DNA of 64,000 nucleotides from contig OX393582.1 in NCBI GenBank assembly GCA_947652605.1, forward strand, positions 11,556,544 to 11,620,543. The letters run 5' to 3'. Numbering within the stretch: position 1 is the first letter of the stretch; each line of letters starts with the position of its first letter. Shown here one piece after another: positions 45,551-56,962 of the stretch. The notes beneath the pieces are model-generated. The model was not told where the DNA came from, did no database searches, and saw nothing but the letters and a program-made list of their open reading frames with translations. A program made the translations under genes and the position numbers. The stretch comes from Elmis aenea. Taxonomy: Eukaryota; Arthropoda; Insecta; Coleoptera; Elmidae.

Positions 45551-46417
45551 CTTCTTCTTCTTCTTCTTCTTAATCGTTTCCTCTTGTACCTTTCGGTGTC
45601 GAGGTTGCTTTTCTGTTACTGTATTATCTTTCTCCACTCCTTCCTATCGTTGGCTAATTGTGGCACATCTTTCCAGCTGACTCCTTTTCCTTCTAGTCTC
45701 TTCCTCACTTCTTTTTCCCATTTTATTCTTGGCCTTCCTCTAGCTCTTCTTCCCTCTATCTGCATTTTCCATCCTATTTTCGCGTATCTACTTTCTAGCA
45801 TGCGTAGTAAATGCCCCAGCCATCGTAATTGATTCGTCTCCATCTTTTTCTTAATATCTGTTACTCCAAGTTTATTTCGGATTTTTTCGTTACTGATTTT
45901 ATCGATCAGTCTACATCCCTCTATTCTTCTCAAAAATCTCATTTCCTGTACCTGTATTCTTTGTTTTTGTTTTTGAGTTAGTGTCCAAGTTTCTGAACTG
46001 TACGTGAGGATGGGTACGTACACTGCATTAAAAACTCGCGTCTTCGTCTCTTTTGATATTTCCTTCTTACTTATCAAACATTTATTTGTGGCGTAGTAAA
46101 ATTTCGTCGCTGCCGCTATTCTGTTATTCAGATCTTCCTCCAATTTACCATTTTCTGCAATTATTGTTCCTAAATAATTAAAACTTGCTACCTGTTTTAT
46201 CTTTTTTTGGTCTAGCATTATTGTAGCTGGTTCATGATTTTTCGCTATAACCATAACCTTTGTCTTTGTTATATTAATATTCATATTATATCTGCTTAAT
46301 GTATCTGCCCATACGCCTAGATTAAATTGCAAGTCCTTTTCGCTTTTAGCTAATAACACCACATCATCTGCAAAGGCTAATTCTGTTAAGGATATTGGTT
46401 TTAGTTTATTCCAACCC
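45551..46417 (-). mobile_element. RTE-type LINE, 5'-truncated, with 12-bp target duplication
   Basis: CTTTACAAATGT is duplicated exactly at 45539-45550 and 46418-46429. The minus-strand 3' end is a short (GAA)n tail (45551-45571) rather than poly(A), as in RTE-type elements. The truncation falls just upstream of the RT catalytic block. The crisp duplication implies a fairly recent insertion. Confidence 0.9.
45616..46417 (-). CDS. RTE-type reverse transcriptase, C-terminal part
   Basis: The frame enters from the truncated 5' end with WNKLKPISLTELAFADDVV, so the RT catalytic block FADD is present near 46370. It runs uninterrupted to a stop just after KEWRKIIQ. Motifs: NINITKTKVMVIA, FNYLGTIIAENGKLEEDL, YVPILTYSSETWTLT, RIQVQEMRFLRRIEG, NQLRWLGHLLRM, and the basic GRRARGRPRIKWEKEV typical of RTE/BovB-like C-termini. 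The AP endonuclease and the RT palm upstream of FADD are lost. With no promoter or start it should not be expressed as a functional protein. Confidence 0.9.
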
Positions 46418-46429
46418 CTTTACAAATGT

Positions 46430-47074
46430 AGTAAGGCAAATTAATGAAAGTTAGATGGAAGATCGGGCATCTATTCCATTCGTCTTTCTAGATAGTGTTA
46501 CTTAATTTTCACCCCACTTCATCTGCTATGAGTTATATAAAAAATAACGAACCACACACGCCTTTAAGACGTTGGTACTGATTAACCAAAGACTCAAGTT
46601 GTATAAAAACGTTTACAACAATATTTGATGACATATTACAGCAATTTGGCCGACTTGTTCTCAAAAACATTTTTAAGAAACGGTTTATGACGCCAAATAC
46701 TAACAACAAAGACTTACAAGATAGCTGCAGCTTTGCAGTTTTCCTTGAAATATTCGAAATTCAATAAAAGATAACGCTTTGGACTGAAGTCAAACGAAAA
46801 TTTGAAATTGGGTTAACATGTATAAATTTAATATACGACCACTTTGGGACGACAGCGTTGGTTTTAAATTTAAACGTTAAAATGTTTGAGCATGTTTATT
46901 GCAAACTAGCGATACTTTCAAGCAAAAATATTCATAAAATAGCTATAAATGTAAGAAAGTATTAACAGCCTCTGAAACAAAGATTATGAAAATATTTAAA
47001 TACCTTTGCTGTGGAAATAATATAAAACAATCGTTTTACAATTTTATTTAAAATTAGGGTTATTTGAATCCAGC
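46430..47074. other. AT-rich intergenic DNA
   Basis: No gene recognised. Confidence 0.45.
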
Positions 47075-47078
47075 TTAA

Positions 47079-48214
47079 CTCTTACAGGCATGGTGGTACA
47101 CGTTATGTACCACCATTTTTGTTACCAATGCTGCATGGTGGTACTGAAATTGTACCACCTAATTTAATATTTCTGCTGTTCTGCACGATCGCTTAAAAAC
47201 TGTACCACCTATGCCAATATGTACTGACATAACGTAACTTTACGCTGCAGGTCAGAACCCGATAGAAATTGCTTGCATTGATTGTCTGTCAACTCATTTT
47301 AGTTGTATTTTGGACCCCAGTAAAGTGTACAAAAATAATTTGTTGTAATTAGTGTAATTTTAACATAAAATAATTGTGTTTATGTTAAATCTGTCTGCTT
47401 GTGGTATGGTTTACACTTGGCATTGTTTTCATATTTAAAATAAGTTTTTCTTGTGTTTATTTGACAATAATTTGGTGGTACGTTATTTGTACCACTGTGA
47501 ACATTCAAACAAATAATCACTATTAAAATCATTATACAATTTAGAAGATTTGCCATTTAAATTGAAAGGATTAATTTCTTGCGAAAATTGAAGATATTCC
47601 GACTGACCAAGAATCTATAATTGGTGAACTAGATGATACAGAGCAGGTAAATAAGGAAAGGGAAGTTAATTTAGAAATGGATAATTTAGAAACTTATCAA
47701 AATTATTCTGATTAGTCAGATTCTGATAACAATATGCCACTAAGTCATTTTACAAAAATACAAGTAATAACATTCAGGAGGCACCCAGATGGACGAATCT
47801 TTGACTAGCTGCTGTTCTGGCCAGTTTGAATATTATGCTGGAATTACAGATATTGTTTATCAAGTTACTGATCCTACACCTTATAAAATATTTAGTTTAC
47901 TGTTAACCGTAAAAAATTATTGAAAATATAGTTTTTCAAACAAATCTGTACCCACAAAGAAGTAAAAAAAAAGAAAATATTACAATTTGTGATAAATCAA
48001 GCTACTCAAAATTTCGCATTACAGGCATAGTGGTACATAGGGTGTACCACCTCACCAGGAGTTGCTGAACCCGACAAGGATGCTAAAACATATATTTTTC
48101 TTTTTTATTCTGCATCCTCTTTCAAATGCATTTAGTTTCGTTGTTAATAAATAATTTTTAATTTTGTGTGCAGCACGGGCAAAAATATGTCTGCTTTTTA
48201 TGTGCCTGTAAGAG
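47079..48214 (+). mobile_element. piggyBac element 4, internally deleted
   Basis: TTAA at 47075-47078 and 48215-48218 flanks CTCTTACAGGCA and TGCCTGTAAGAG. The ends resemble those of piggyBac MITE 1 (CTCTTTCAAGGGC). GGTGGTAC...GTACCACC near-palindromes occur near 47091, 47136, 47473 and 48023, with a half at 47201; the first abuts the terminal repeat. Part of a transposase gene remains. Confidence 0.9.
47580..48050 (+). pseudogene. piggyBac transposase N-terminal remnant (element 4)
   Basis: From about 47587 the frame reads KIEDIPTDQESIIGELDD, then EQVNKEREVNLEMDN, then YSD, stop, SDSDNN, the acidic N-terminal tail. After frame changes, PYKIFSLLLTV and KIIENIVFQTNLYPQRS match the conserved piggyBac block that ends in QTNLYA. 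The sequence then jumps to the palindromes and right end, so all three catalytic Asp blocks are deleted. Confidence 0.72.
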
Positions 48215-48218
48215 TTAA

Positions 48219-49009
48219 TATGGGAGATTAAAATTAAATTTACTGTTACTTAACATTGCCAACCCCCGGGGCTGGAATTAAAATAAATGCATTATGTAAA
48301 AGAGCTCATAAAATCAAATAAAATTTACATGGCATGTTAAAATCCACTTGTTTTAGTAAAAGACCTCATTCGGTTGGAATATAAAATGTAAAATAATGTT
48401 TATTTATTATTTAATAGCTCTAAGGTTTTCAAGTGCTTAAATTGCAGCGGAATCATGACAGAACGGCAAGGCGACTGTCTGCTTGTACAAATTTGTTGAC
48501 TTAAATTAGGAAACTTAACATCTTAAAGTAAATATAGGCTGGTGATTGTCTCATGCTCATTAAAGACCTCTAGATAAATCGTTCAACAAAGTAATATAAC
48601 AGTTATGTGACATTATATTGAAGGGACTAAACTAAAATAAAAAGAAAGCCCTTACCAATTACTTAAATATTAGAAAAATTAATTATTACCACTGGTAGTA
48701 ATTTTAAACATTTCGTGTTTTTTTTGCATTAGGTCAACTAAAAAGTTAATTACTGCTCATATTATGTAATAATGCTTCAAATTATTATTTTTAGATTGTT
48801 GTATCCCAGTAATGGAAAATTAAATGCAGCTCTTTATTAAACCAATTTCATTAAATTTAAATTAGTCATTTAAAATGACTATGATAATTAAACGTGTAAC
48901 TAAAAATTAGAGTTGTAGTGACACAGTAAAATTAAATCGATGGGTATAAATAAATAACCGATTACCGATTGAGTTCTTATTTTCATCTCTCCAGATTTAT
49001 GTTAGTTTT
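48219..49009. other. AT-rich intergenic DNA
   Basis: No gene recognised. Confidence 0.45.
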
Positions 49010-49290
49010 CTATATTGTGTTGCATGCACAACAGTAAAGTACCCATAACTGATCCCTGTGATACTCATTGTAATTAGGTACTTTGTCTGATCTTTCAAAT
49101 CACTTTTGTTTGATTTATCTTACGCCATCTTGTTCTAGATTTTTAATTGTTATTTTTTTATCTATAGTTTCAAGTGCTGTTTTGTAGTTAAAAAATACTC
49201 TACAATTTAAAATATTTGTTATTTTTAATTGTTGATTCCAATCCGCTAGTACATGATTTACCAAGGTGTTTTATAAATCTTCAACTCTAA
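49010..49290 (-). pseudogene. Non-LTR reverse transcriptase relic
   Basis: On the minus strand the frame reads FINHVLADWNQQLKITN, then CRVFFNYKTALETIDKKI, then IKNLEQDGVR. The middle block corresponds to the RT palm motif V-F-D-K-AFET-D of CR1/Jockey-like elements. The catalytic D is here N, and the following WFE-SYL region is frameshifted. Only about 90 codons remain. Confidence 0.7.
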
Positions 49291-49662
49291 AGTCGAATTA
49301 TGCGCCCGATTGTGATATACAGTGTGTCCAAAAGGAATGGAATGCTATATATCTCAGTAAATATACACTTTAGGGAAAACTTTTTTTGAATAAAAGCTGT
49401 TTGGTACTTAGCTTTCCACCATAAGACAAAATTAATTATTTATGTTTTGAAAAACAAAAGCGCGATGAAAAACAATTGAATTATTTTAAATGACAAGGTA
49501 CCCCTATATTATACTCATTTGATAGAGAATGTTTTTGTCTTTTCAATGATGCAAAACTTAAGTACCCTTACTTAAGCAACTTTTTGAGAAAATCGCAAAA
49601 AATACTCTGAAATTATTTAAATTGTTTAGTATAAAAACATCATAAGAACTAAATTTTTTTGA

Positions 49663-49815
49663 CGAAATCTACAATAAGTGTTCAAACTGTGAACCATTTA
49701 CAGCTTGGCAATGATAAACTCGGTTTTTAAACCCGTTTATAACATTCCCAACCATTTCAGGTGTAATTTCTCTAATACGATCTTTTAAATTTTTGATATT
49801 ATCCGGTCCCCTTAG
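49663..49815 (-). pseudogene. Tc1/mariner-type transposase C-terminus
   Basis: One uninterrupted minus-strand frame reads GPDNIKNLKDRIREITPEM, then VGNVINGFKNRVYHCQ, then AVNGSQFEHLL and stop. The I-PE / F--R---C---NG--FEHLL pattern is the C-terminus of insect IS630-type transposases. It ties the otherwise anonymous TACAG-ended repeats to that superfamily. Confidence 0.83.
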
Positions 49816-50042
49816 CATGAACTTAATTTTTAAGGTGACCCCATAATTGAAAAGAGAAAAAAATTCTCTATCAAATGAGTATAATATAAGGGTACATTGC
49901 CATTTAAAAAAATTCTATTGTTTTTCATTGCGCATTTGTTATTAAAAAAATATGTATTTAAATATTGTATTATGGTGAAAAACTAGGCAGCAAACAGCTT
50001 TTATTCAAAACACTTTCCCTAAAGTGGATATTTACTGAGATA

Positions 50043-50662
50043 TACAGGGTGTGTATAAATTGGCGGAAGGACTGCACGTGGCGATGTTCTTCGTAAAATT
50101 CTAAGTCGAAAATCTTCATACAAAAATGTCGTACCATGTCTGCAAGAGGTCCTCAAAGTTTTTACATTTAGTCCTTTAATAAGCGTTATTATTTAATACT
50201 TGCAAATGAAAAAGCTGCAATTTGGAATAAAAATAAATTTCGCATAATATTTTTTCCTAGATATTGCGTTTTTCCTTTCAAAAATTGGTGTTGAAAATAT
50301 GTTAATCGCTGATTTGAATGAAAATAATACATATGGCAACATTGTCATTAGCTGTCATCTCTGTTTTTCTCGTAATTATTTCTCGTTTGTATTAGACGAT
50401 ACCTAAAAGATTGCAGCTATGTTTATGACCTGAAGGCTTCCAGTTCGAACAAATATTATATATATCTAAGTAAAAATTGCTAATAAAAAAATGTCGAAAC
50501 GCAAATTAATGGATGCAATGTTACCAAATTTTTGTTTTTTTTAATAGTTTCTGAGGTCATAGAAAGCATGGTACAACATTTTTGTATTAAGATTTTCGAC
50601 TTGGAATTTTACAAAGAACATCGTCACGTGTAGCGCTTCCGCCAATTTATACACACCCTGTA
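50043..50662. mobile_element. TACAGGGTGTGTATAAATT MITE nested in the element above
   Basis: TACAGGGTGTGTATAAATTG at the left is mirrored by CAATTTATACACACCCTGTA at the right. The arms of about 130 bp include GGCGATGTTCTTCGTAAAATT. It sits at a TA in the right arm of 49318-50705. Confidence 0.88.
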
Positions 50663-50705
50663 TAGTGTATAGCATACCTATTCTATTCCTTTTAGTCACA
50701 CTGTA

Positions 50706-52163
50706 TGTATTTGTATTATAAAACCACTTAACTTTGTTAATGTTATAGTTTTTTATTTAATAACAAAGAAAAAGATAATTATCCAGTATACAGTAATTAA
50801 AGTTGGAAAACGACTTTAGTTGTGCCCTTGTGCCCATACCAAAAGTGAGATGAACCAACAAATGCGAAGAATTTAGACCGATAAGAACAAACACATGTTT
50901 ATTGGAACTTTTTATCTCAAAATAGTTTATACCACCAGCTTCTAAAATAATTATTGTTCCTTCTAAAACGCCCTATATTTAAAGTAACACAATGGACAGC
51001 TCTCCGTATTAAAGCAGTACCTATGTATATTAATTTTCCAATTATACTCCTTCTTAAGGTTATGTTTATAAGGATGATCTATTAGTTGTCAAATTCATTC
51101 GTACAGTCAAGAAGTATGAAGATGCTCTAGAACGTAATTGAGTGTTATAATAGTCAATTAATTCAGTTGCAAACGGCTGGTTAGGTCACTGGAATTCAGG
51201 TCAAAGGTTAGGTATTATTTGACACGTAGGCTGCCTGCTATAACCGGTTCATTGCTGCAAATGCCAACGCCAGCTCGGTCGTTGAGGTTTTATTATACAA
51301 TTTGGCTTTAACTTACTATTACCAAATAATAAGACAAAACAGTTGAACAGAAAAAGTATAAGGATAACGATAAATCACAATAAATCCAGTTTCAAATTGA
51401 TCTTCTGAAATGTTGGAGGATTAAGGTTGTCATTATATTTGTCGGAAGTTTTCGTATTATGGCCCGAATTTGCATGTAATTAATATCTGATGGATCCCAT
51501 TAAAACAATTCTTGAACACTTTAAAACTTAATAAATTTAGGAAGGAAAACAAATTCCAGAGACAATTATCTCCGGACCTTTTAGAAAGTTATTTCCTAAA
51601 AGTTTTTCTTTTAAATTTGTTTACGGAATTTAAATAAAAAACACATTAAAACAACCAAAACTGCCGGTGGTTATTACAGCATTTATTAAATTGGATTTCA
51701 GGCAGAGCCGATGGGAACAGTAATTTTTCATTGGAATATTTTTGTGCTATGTGGTGGAGGTGTCGGTTAGCATAATTTTGAGGAAAGTGCTTAATGGGAA
51801 CAGATCGTTTAACTAAATCGTACCTCATCAGTTTATTCGATATAGCTGAATATAAGTGACTTTATTGGTAAAATATCTTAAATATACACAACGATCATAG
51901 ATACCTAAGCCTTTTTGTGCACGCCAATCACATTTTATAGAAAGACGTACGAATTATGTAAATTTTGACCAATTTCTGTTACAGATAATATTCCAATAAT
52001 GCCATTTCATCCTGTACTCTTATTTTTTTTATAAAGAAGCTTAACCTTCGAGCAGGCGCGCAGTGATAAATTTTATACCTTTTTAAGATTTTTGGCGATA
52101 ACTTTTTTTTGAGAGTTCCCGGCGCCGTCTAACCCAAAGGTATTCCTAAAACAATGTTTTTCT
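50706..52163. other. AT-rich intergenic DNA
   Basis: No supported gene. Confidence 0.45.
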
Positions 52164-52205
52164 ATATATAATAATAATAATATTGATAATAATAATAATA
52201 TTAAT

Positions 52206-52242
<37 letters not shown>

Positions 52243-52266
52243 TTAATAATAATAATAATAATAATT
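52164..52266. repeat. (ATA/TAA)n microsatellite
   Basis: An imperfect trinucleotide array of about 100 bp with occasional ATATTG or ATATTAAT interruptions. Confidence 0.95.
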
Positions 52267-52399
52267 TATTAGTCTTTGAGAATACTTTTTGATTTTATTA
52301 TTTTGTTATTAATCTTATGTTTATGAATTTATGTTATGTTACAATTTGAATTTGGAATATGTTTTGATTATTTTTGCAAATAAAATTACGAACCTATTA

Positions 52400-53231
52400 T
52401 ACAGGGTGAGTCACGACGGACGCGTCGGAGTTTTATGGCAAAACGCTTTATATTTTCCAATTTCTGTTGCTGTTAGATTATGTAAGTCAATAAGAGCTAC
52501 ATTTTAAAAATATTTTCAAACATACAGGGTGCTCCAAAAAAGAGTGGCATATCAAAGTTATACTTTTTCTTATGGAACACCCTGTATATTTTTACATTTT
52601 TGGATTCCTCTTTAAATTTAATTTAAAAAATGTATAACGTCATATGGGTATCTCGGAAAATATCAATTTTAGGTATAAAACAGTATTAATGTTTTCGAAA
52701 GAGAATTTAATTTTCTATAAGACGGTGTAAAAAAATATAAGGGGTTGTATTTAAAAAAAATGAGTTATCGATGTTTAAAGTTTCACAAGTTTGACCAAGC
52801 GTAAAAAACGCCCTGTATAATATTTTAAAAATGTAGGTGGTGCAAAGTGCTACATAATCTATTGTCAATCTTATCTCCAAGCGAATTTCTTTAGACTTCT
52901 CAAAGTTTTTAAATGTTGAAAATTTTTGAAAATACTGTATTTTCATGAAAATGCGATTTTCACGAGAACGGTTAACTTAAGACCCATATGACCTTATACA
53001 TTTTTTTAATTAAATTTAAAGAGGAATCCAAAAATGCAAAAATATACAGGGTGTTCCATAAGAAAAAGTATAACTTTGATATGCCACTCTTTTTCGGAGC
53101 ACCTTGTATGTTTGAAAATATTTTTAAAATGTAGCTCTTATTGACTTACATAATCTAACAGCGACAGAAATTGGAAAATATAAAGCGTTTCGCCATAAAA
53201 CTCCGACGCGTCCGTCGTGACTCACCCTGTA
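52400..53231. mobile_element. Composite palindromic MITE
   Basis: TACAGGGTGAGTCACGACGG and its complement at the right end bound an 832-bp near-palindrome. Each arm carries a smaller TACAG...CTGTA unit of about 65 bp (52523-52586 and 53044-53108). Part of the interior recurs at 54640-54893. Confidence 0.88.
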
Positions 53232-54485
53232 TAGACAACTGAAATTTTTATTTTTGCACAATCAAAAGAATATAAAATTACATAAAAAAATGAATGCCCT
53301 TATGACCTTGGTATGCCACAACTATTCAACAATAAATAATATACAAAATATGGCCCTTGGAACCGTCAAAATATATTAAATCAGCAAAATACATACAAAT
53401 AACGCACGAGATAAAAAATATCCTGCGCGCCTGGTGATGTTATAATTTTAGTCGCGCCCGCTCGAAGGTTAACTGTAAAGTTTTATTAGGCCCTACTTAT
53501 TGTAGAGTTATTACAAAAGTTAAATCGACACTTTTATGAAAATGGCTTGGCTGCACTAAGTTAAGAAGTAAAATACCTCCTCATAAATAATCAAATCAAC
53601 GTAATGTTAGTATCTGAAACTTAATTCATTCATTTTATCTTACATTAATTTAATTTAACATATGTAGCTTGTAAATGAGTTTTTGTGTTAAAAATTATTC
53701 AATTTTTGTTGTTGCAATATTATCCCTATAAGATGGCACAGTAGTTATCTAAAAAAAAAATATTCTTCTGAGTAGCGCGAATTCTGACTACTATATTTCT
53801 CTTTGTCGCTGTGTTTATTTTACGATGACATTTTATCTTCATCATAACGACACAGGAGAGTGCTAAATGTAATTTTGATAACGCAAACTTTATACTACTC
53901 CAGAAAATATATCGCATCTTCAAACATCACATGCTATTTAGTTGTGTTTTCCTTGAAAATATTTTTTTGTACACGATAATTTCAACATGATATTTTTGTT
54001 TTTTAAAGTAAGCGATTATACATTTTTGTAACTCTTATCTCGTGAAATCGATTTCTGAGACAATATAAGTTTTTGTGATATCAATCTTAATCTTAAACTC
54101 ATACGTATTTTCCTCCAAACTGTTGTGATACTGTCGAGAATTGTCAAACAACACTATTTAGATTTATTACTGTAAAACACATATCTGTTCGGGAAAAAAT
54201 ATGTGTCGTAAAATGCAGGTTGTAGACTTGGTTCATGCAACATAGCAAATTTAATAGTAAAATTTTAAAAGTTGTAATATATTATCTCCGATACTTATTT
54301 TACAGAAAAAAAAGAACATATAGGTTTTTTGTGGAGAAAAAAATTCTTTAGCTATAAATATAATCAATATTAAATGTTTCGTTTTCCAATAACTAAAAAT
54401 TGAGAAAATATTACTAAACGCGTTTTGACAAAAATCTGTAGTGCCTTGGAATTATATGCTGTGACAACTGCCCATCCTAATAACG
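53232..54485. other. AT-rich intergenic DNA
   Basis: No gene recognised. Confidence 0.45.
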
Positions 54486-54636
54486 CTTATACTGTCAATT
54501 TGACGCGAAGTTTATACCTAATTGTCATTTTCATTATTTCTTGGAATGAAAACATAACTAACTGTATAAAATAAATGTTTTATAAAATATAAAGAATAAT
54601 TAAGAATTAACTTCGCGTCAAAGTCACAGTATAAGT
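54486..54636. repeat. Small inverted-repeat element
   Basis: CTTATACTGTCAATTTGACG / CGAAGTT at the left is mirrored by AACTTCGCGTCAAAGTCACAG / TATAAG at the right around an AT-rich loop. About 27 bp per arm with few mismatches; likely a tiny MITE. Confidence 0.6.
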
Positions 54637-54639
54637 TTT

Positions 54640-55074
54640 AGGTTAATGTTTTTGAAAGACAATCAAATTTTCTACAAGACTACGTCAAAACATATAGGGC
54701 GTTAAATTTAAGAAAAATTAGTTAACGAAATTCAACTGCCTTTTTAAATAACTTCAATGATAAAAAAATTTAGTGCTGTATCGCTCAAAATTTTCATAAA
54801 CATGTAAATTTCACAAAAACGGTTAGCCTTAGGCCAATATTACCTTACATTTTTTAAAGTATATTTTAAGAGGAAACCAAAAATGAAAATATATACAGGG
54901 TGTTTTATTTAAAATTTTTAAGTTTGAGTCCGTTTCCGGTTGAACCGGAAGTCGTACTACATATTTTCATCGAATCCGAAAAATACCATAACGGGTAGAT
55001 ACAAAATTTCATTGTTACATCTGCAATAGTATTCTAGATATTTGTCTGTTTCCATACTTTTGCGCATCCCTGTA
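54640..55074. repeat. Two abutting Tc1/mariner-type repeat fragments
   Basis: 54640-54893 is a diverged copy of the interior of 52400-53231. 54894-55074 runs from TACAGGGTGTTTTATTT to TTTTGCGCATCCCTGTA, a short TACAGGG...CCCTGTA unit. Its right end resembles the Tc1-like end at 8901-8932. Confidence 0.6.
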
Positions 55075-56004
55075 TAACAATTATAATTGTCTTTGGAGAT
55101 AGTGATTTTTGGTATGTCGTAATTAAACGTTTCATGATGAATTATAAGCAGGATTAATTACGAAATAGGGAATTATTATGGGTGGCAAAATTGGTAGTTT
55201 TAATACTTTGTAATTCGATGTCGTTTGCAGTACCTACATAGCCTAGCTTGTACAAGGAAATTACATATTGTAACAGTATTGCGAGAGTACTGAGTAACGG
55301 GTAATTAGGAATAATAGACAAGATACCAATTAAATCCAGAGTATGTTGATTTGTTTTGTTGGTCGTCGGTTCACACGGGGTGGCGACGACTTGGCGGGCC
55401 CATAAGTGTCAAGATTGACTTTTAAAAGCATAAATTAGTATAAAATAAACCAGAAGTGTTGGTGTTTTTGGTGGAACATGGAATATCTCAAGTGACAAGT
55501 CGTAAATTATGGTAGGCTATACAACCGTTGGCAGGTTGTACCCTCAGGGCACTGTACCGCAGGTATCTGTTATTGGGGCAAAATTACGAACTTTATTGTG
55601 GTAGTCACAATTCTATGTAATTCCGGGTTGTTAACTTGCACTTTTATTACTCAGATTATGGATTAAGGCGACTATGATAGTGGTAAATGAACCTAATTGA
55701 TTTGGGGTAATTAGTGAGTTAATGATGAGAAATATTTAATTTGAATTTACTTCTAGTCATGGGAAATAAAATGTCATGTTTGATTTTAAGGTGGGGATAG
55801 AGTGGTTTGTTAATATTTAACTATATTTCAGTAGAGGGAATGTAAATAACGAATCACAAGGAAGTAAATCCACCATCCTGCATACGTCACAATTTGTTTT
55901 GGGTTGGTGACGAATAATAATAAAAACATTATTAAAATAAACGCCCCATTTACGCGGGGTGATGCATAGGTTCACGAAATTGCAGGGAGGAGTTTGTGGA
56001 AGTG

Positions 56005-56011
56005 TATAAAA
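56005..56011 (+). promoter_or_regulatory. LTR TATA box
   Basis: TATAAAA within GAAGTGTATAAAAGCC. The same box lies at 59810-59816 in the 3' LTR. Transcription would start roughly 25-30 bp downstream, near 56035. Confidence 0.6.
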
Positions 56012-56072
56012 GCCGAAACTCGCGAAGGTAAAGGGATTAACGACCTTTTATCCGAACCTCGACTAAGAGTTT

Positions 56073-56306
56073 TCCTGGCGTTTTGCGCTGGGAGCCGAAC
56101 TCTGGTTTCCTATATAAAATAATAATTTTTACCCTTCCTTGTGGGTTCTTCTTGGCGTTTAGCGCTGGGAGCTGAAGCCCAAGGAACTTCCTAATTACGC
56201 GAAAGCTTTCTTGGCGAGAAATCGCTGGGAGCCGAGCTGCGCGTTCCTCTTTACCTTTTGGTTTTAATAATTGATTCTTCCTGGCGAATCGCTCGCTGGG
56301 AGCTGA
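56073..56306 (+). repeat. Four-fold GGCG-CGCTGGGAGC motif in the LTR
   Basis: Four copies of TCYTGGCG, a 5-7 nt spacer, then CGCTGGGAGCYGA lie at 56073, 56149, 56208 and 56278, spaced 76, 59 and 70 bp, with unrelated sequence between. They recur unchanged in the 3' LTR (first at 59878). GGCG and CGCT(G) could pair as a small stem. Placed downstream of the TATA box, they would lie in the RNA leader. Confidence 0.85.
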
Positions 56307-56741
56307 ATCTAAAATTCTACACGACGCGACGTCGACATTTTTTCTAAGAAATACAACGGAACAATTACATTCCGTTATCTTTCTTTATATTGTAAAATAA
56401 CCAAAACGACATAGTTTTGTAGAGCTGTGAGAGAGCTAGCAACGAAAATAGATAAATAAATACAAAATAATAAAATTCCATCTGTGTTTTATTTATTACT
56501 GTTTTGAAGCTACTCTAGTTAACTGGCAAACTACGATCCAACAACGTCGAAGTGTCCAGCCACCACTATAGGCGATCACGAGAGAGAGAGAGAGGAGAGA
56601 AAGAGAAAGCGAAAATAAAAACTAAAAGCTACATAAAAAAAAAAAGATTATAAAAAAGGGTATATGTAGGTATAAAAGGAAAACAAACAAAAGAAAACAA
56701 AGTCTTTCTAAAGTAAAAAGTTCTGTACGAACTGTTACAGT

Positions 56742-56760
56742 TGGTGCCTTAAGACCAGGA
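56742..56760 (+). other. Primer-binding site
   Basis: TGGTGCCTTAAGACCAGGA starts three bases after the 5' LTR. TGG matches the 3' CCA of a tRNA, the usual primer for minus-strand synthesis. I cannot say which tRNA. Confidence 0.6.
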
Positions 56761-56820
56761 TGCTAGAATAGAATTTTGAGACAGTAAAACATAAAATCGT
56801 AAAAAAAAAAAAAAAAAAAT

Positions 56821-56829
56821 ATAAAAAAA

Positions 56830-56880
<51 letters not shown>

Positions 56881-56935
56881 ATGAATAAATAAATAAAATA
56901 AAATGAAATAAAATAAATAAGAAAAAAAAAATTAA
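56821..56935. repeat. (AAAT)n tract in the retrotransposon leader
   Basis: A long AAAT array with minor interruptions lies between the primer-binding site and the gag start; a poly(A) run (about 56800) precedes it. It is a simple repeat without coding content. Confidence 0.93.
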
Positions 56936-56962
56936 TTTAACAAAATCTATTAAGAAAAAAAA

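Larger units (their letters stand above)
49318..50705. mobile_element. Tc1/mariner-type element, decayed, split by a MITE
   Basis: The left end is TACAGTGTGTCCAAAAGGAA and the right end TTCCTTTTAGTCACACTGTA. Arms of about 150-200 bp are inverted copies (AGCTGTTTGGTAC against its partner near 50000). Inside is a transposase remnant on the minus strand. The MITE at 50043-50662 interrupts the right arm. Confidence 0.82.
55269..56739 (+). repeat. 5' LTR (1471 bp)
   Basis: It starts TGTAACAGTATTGCG and ends CGAACTGTTACA, so the tips are the short inverted repeat TGTAACA/TGTTACA. It carries a TATA box (TATAAAA at 56005-56011), four repeated GGCG...CGCTGGGAGC motifs (56073-56306), AATAAA-type poly(A) signals around 56455-56470 and a GA-rich tract near 56582. 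TATA and poly(A) positions imply a long R region that includes the four motifs. Confidence 0.95.

Noticed and set aside
54486..54636. Inverted repeat as a microRNA precursor
   Set aside because: The arms are only about 27 bp with a loop of about 95 nt and lie among MITEs; a small transposon is simpler.
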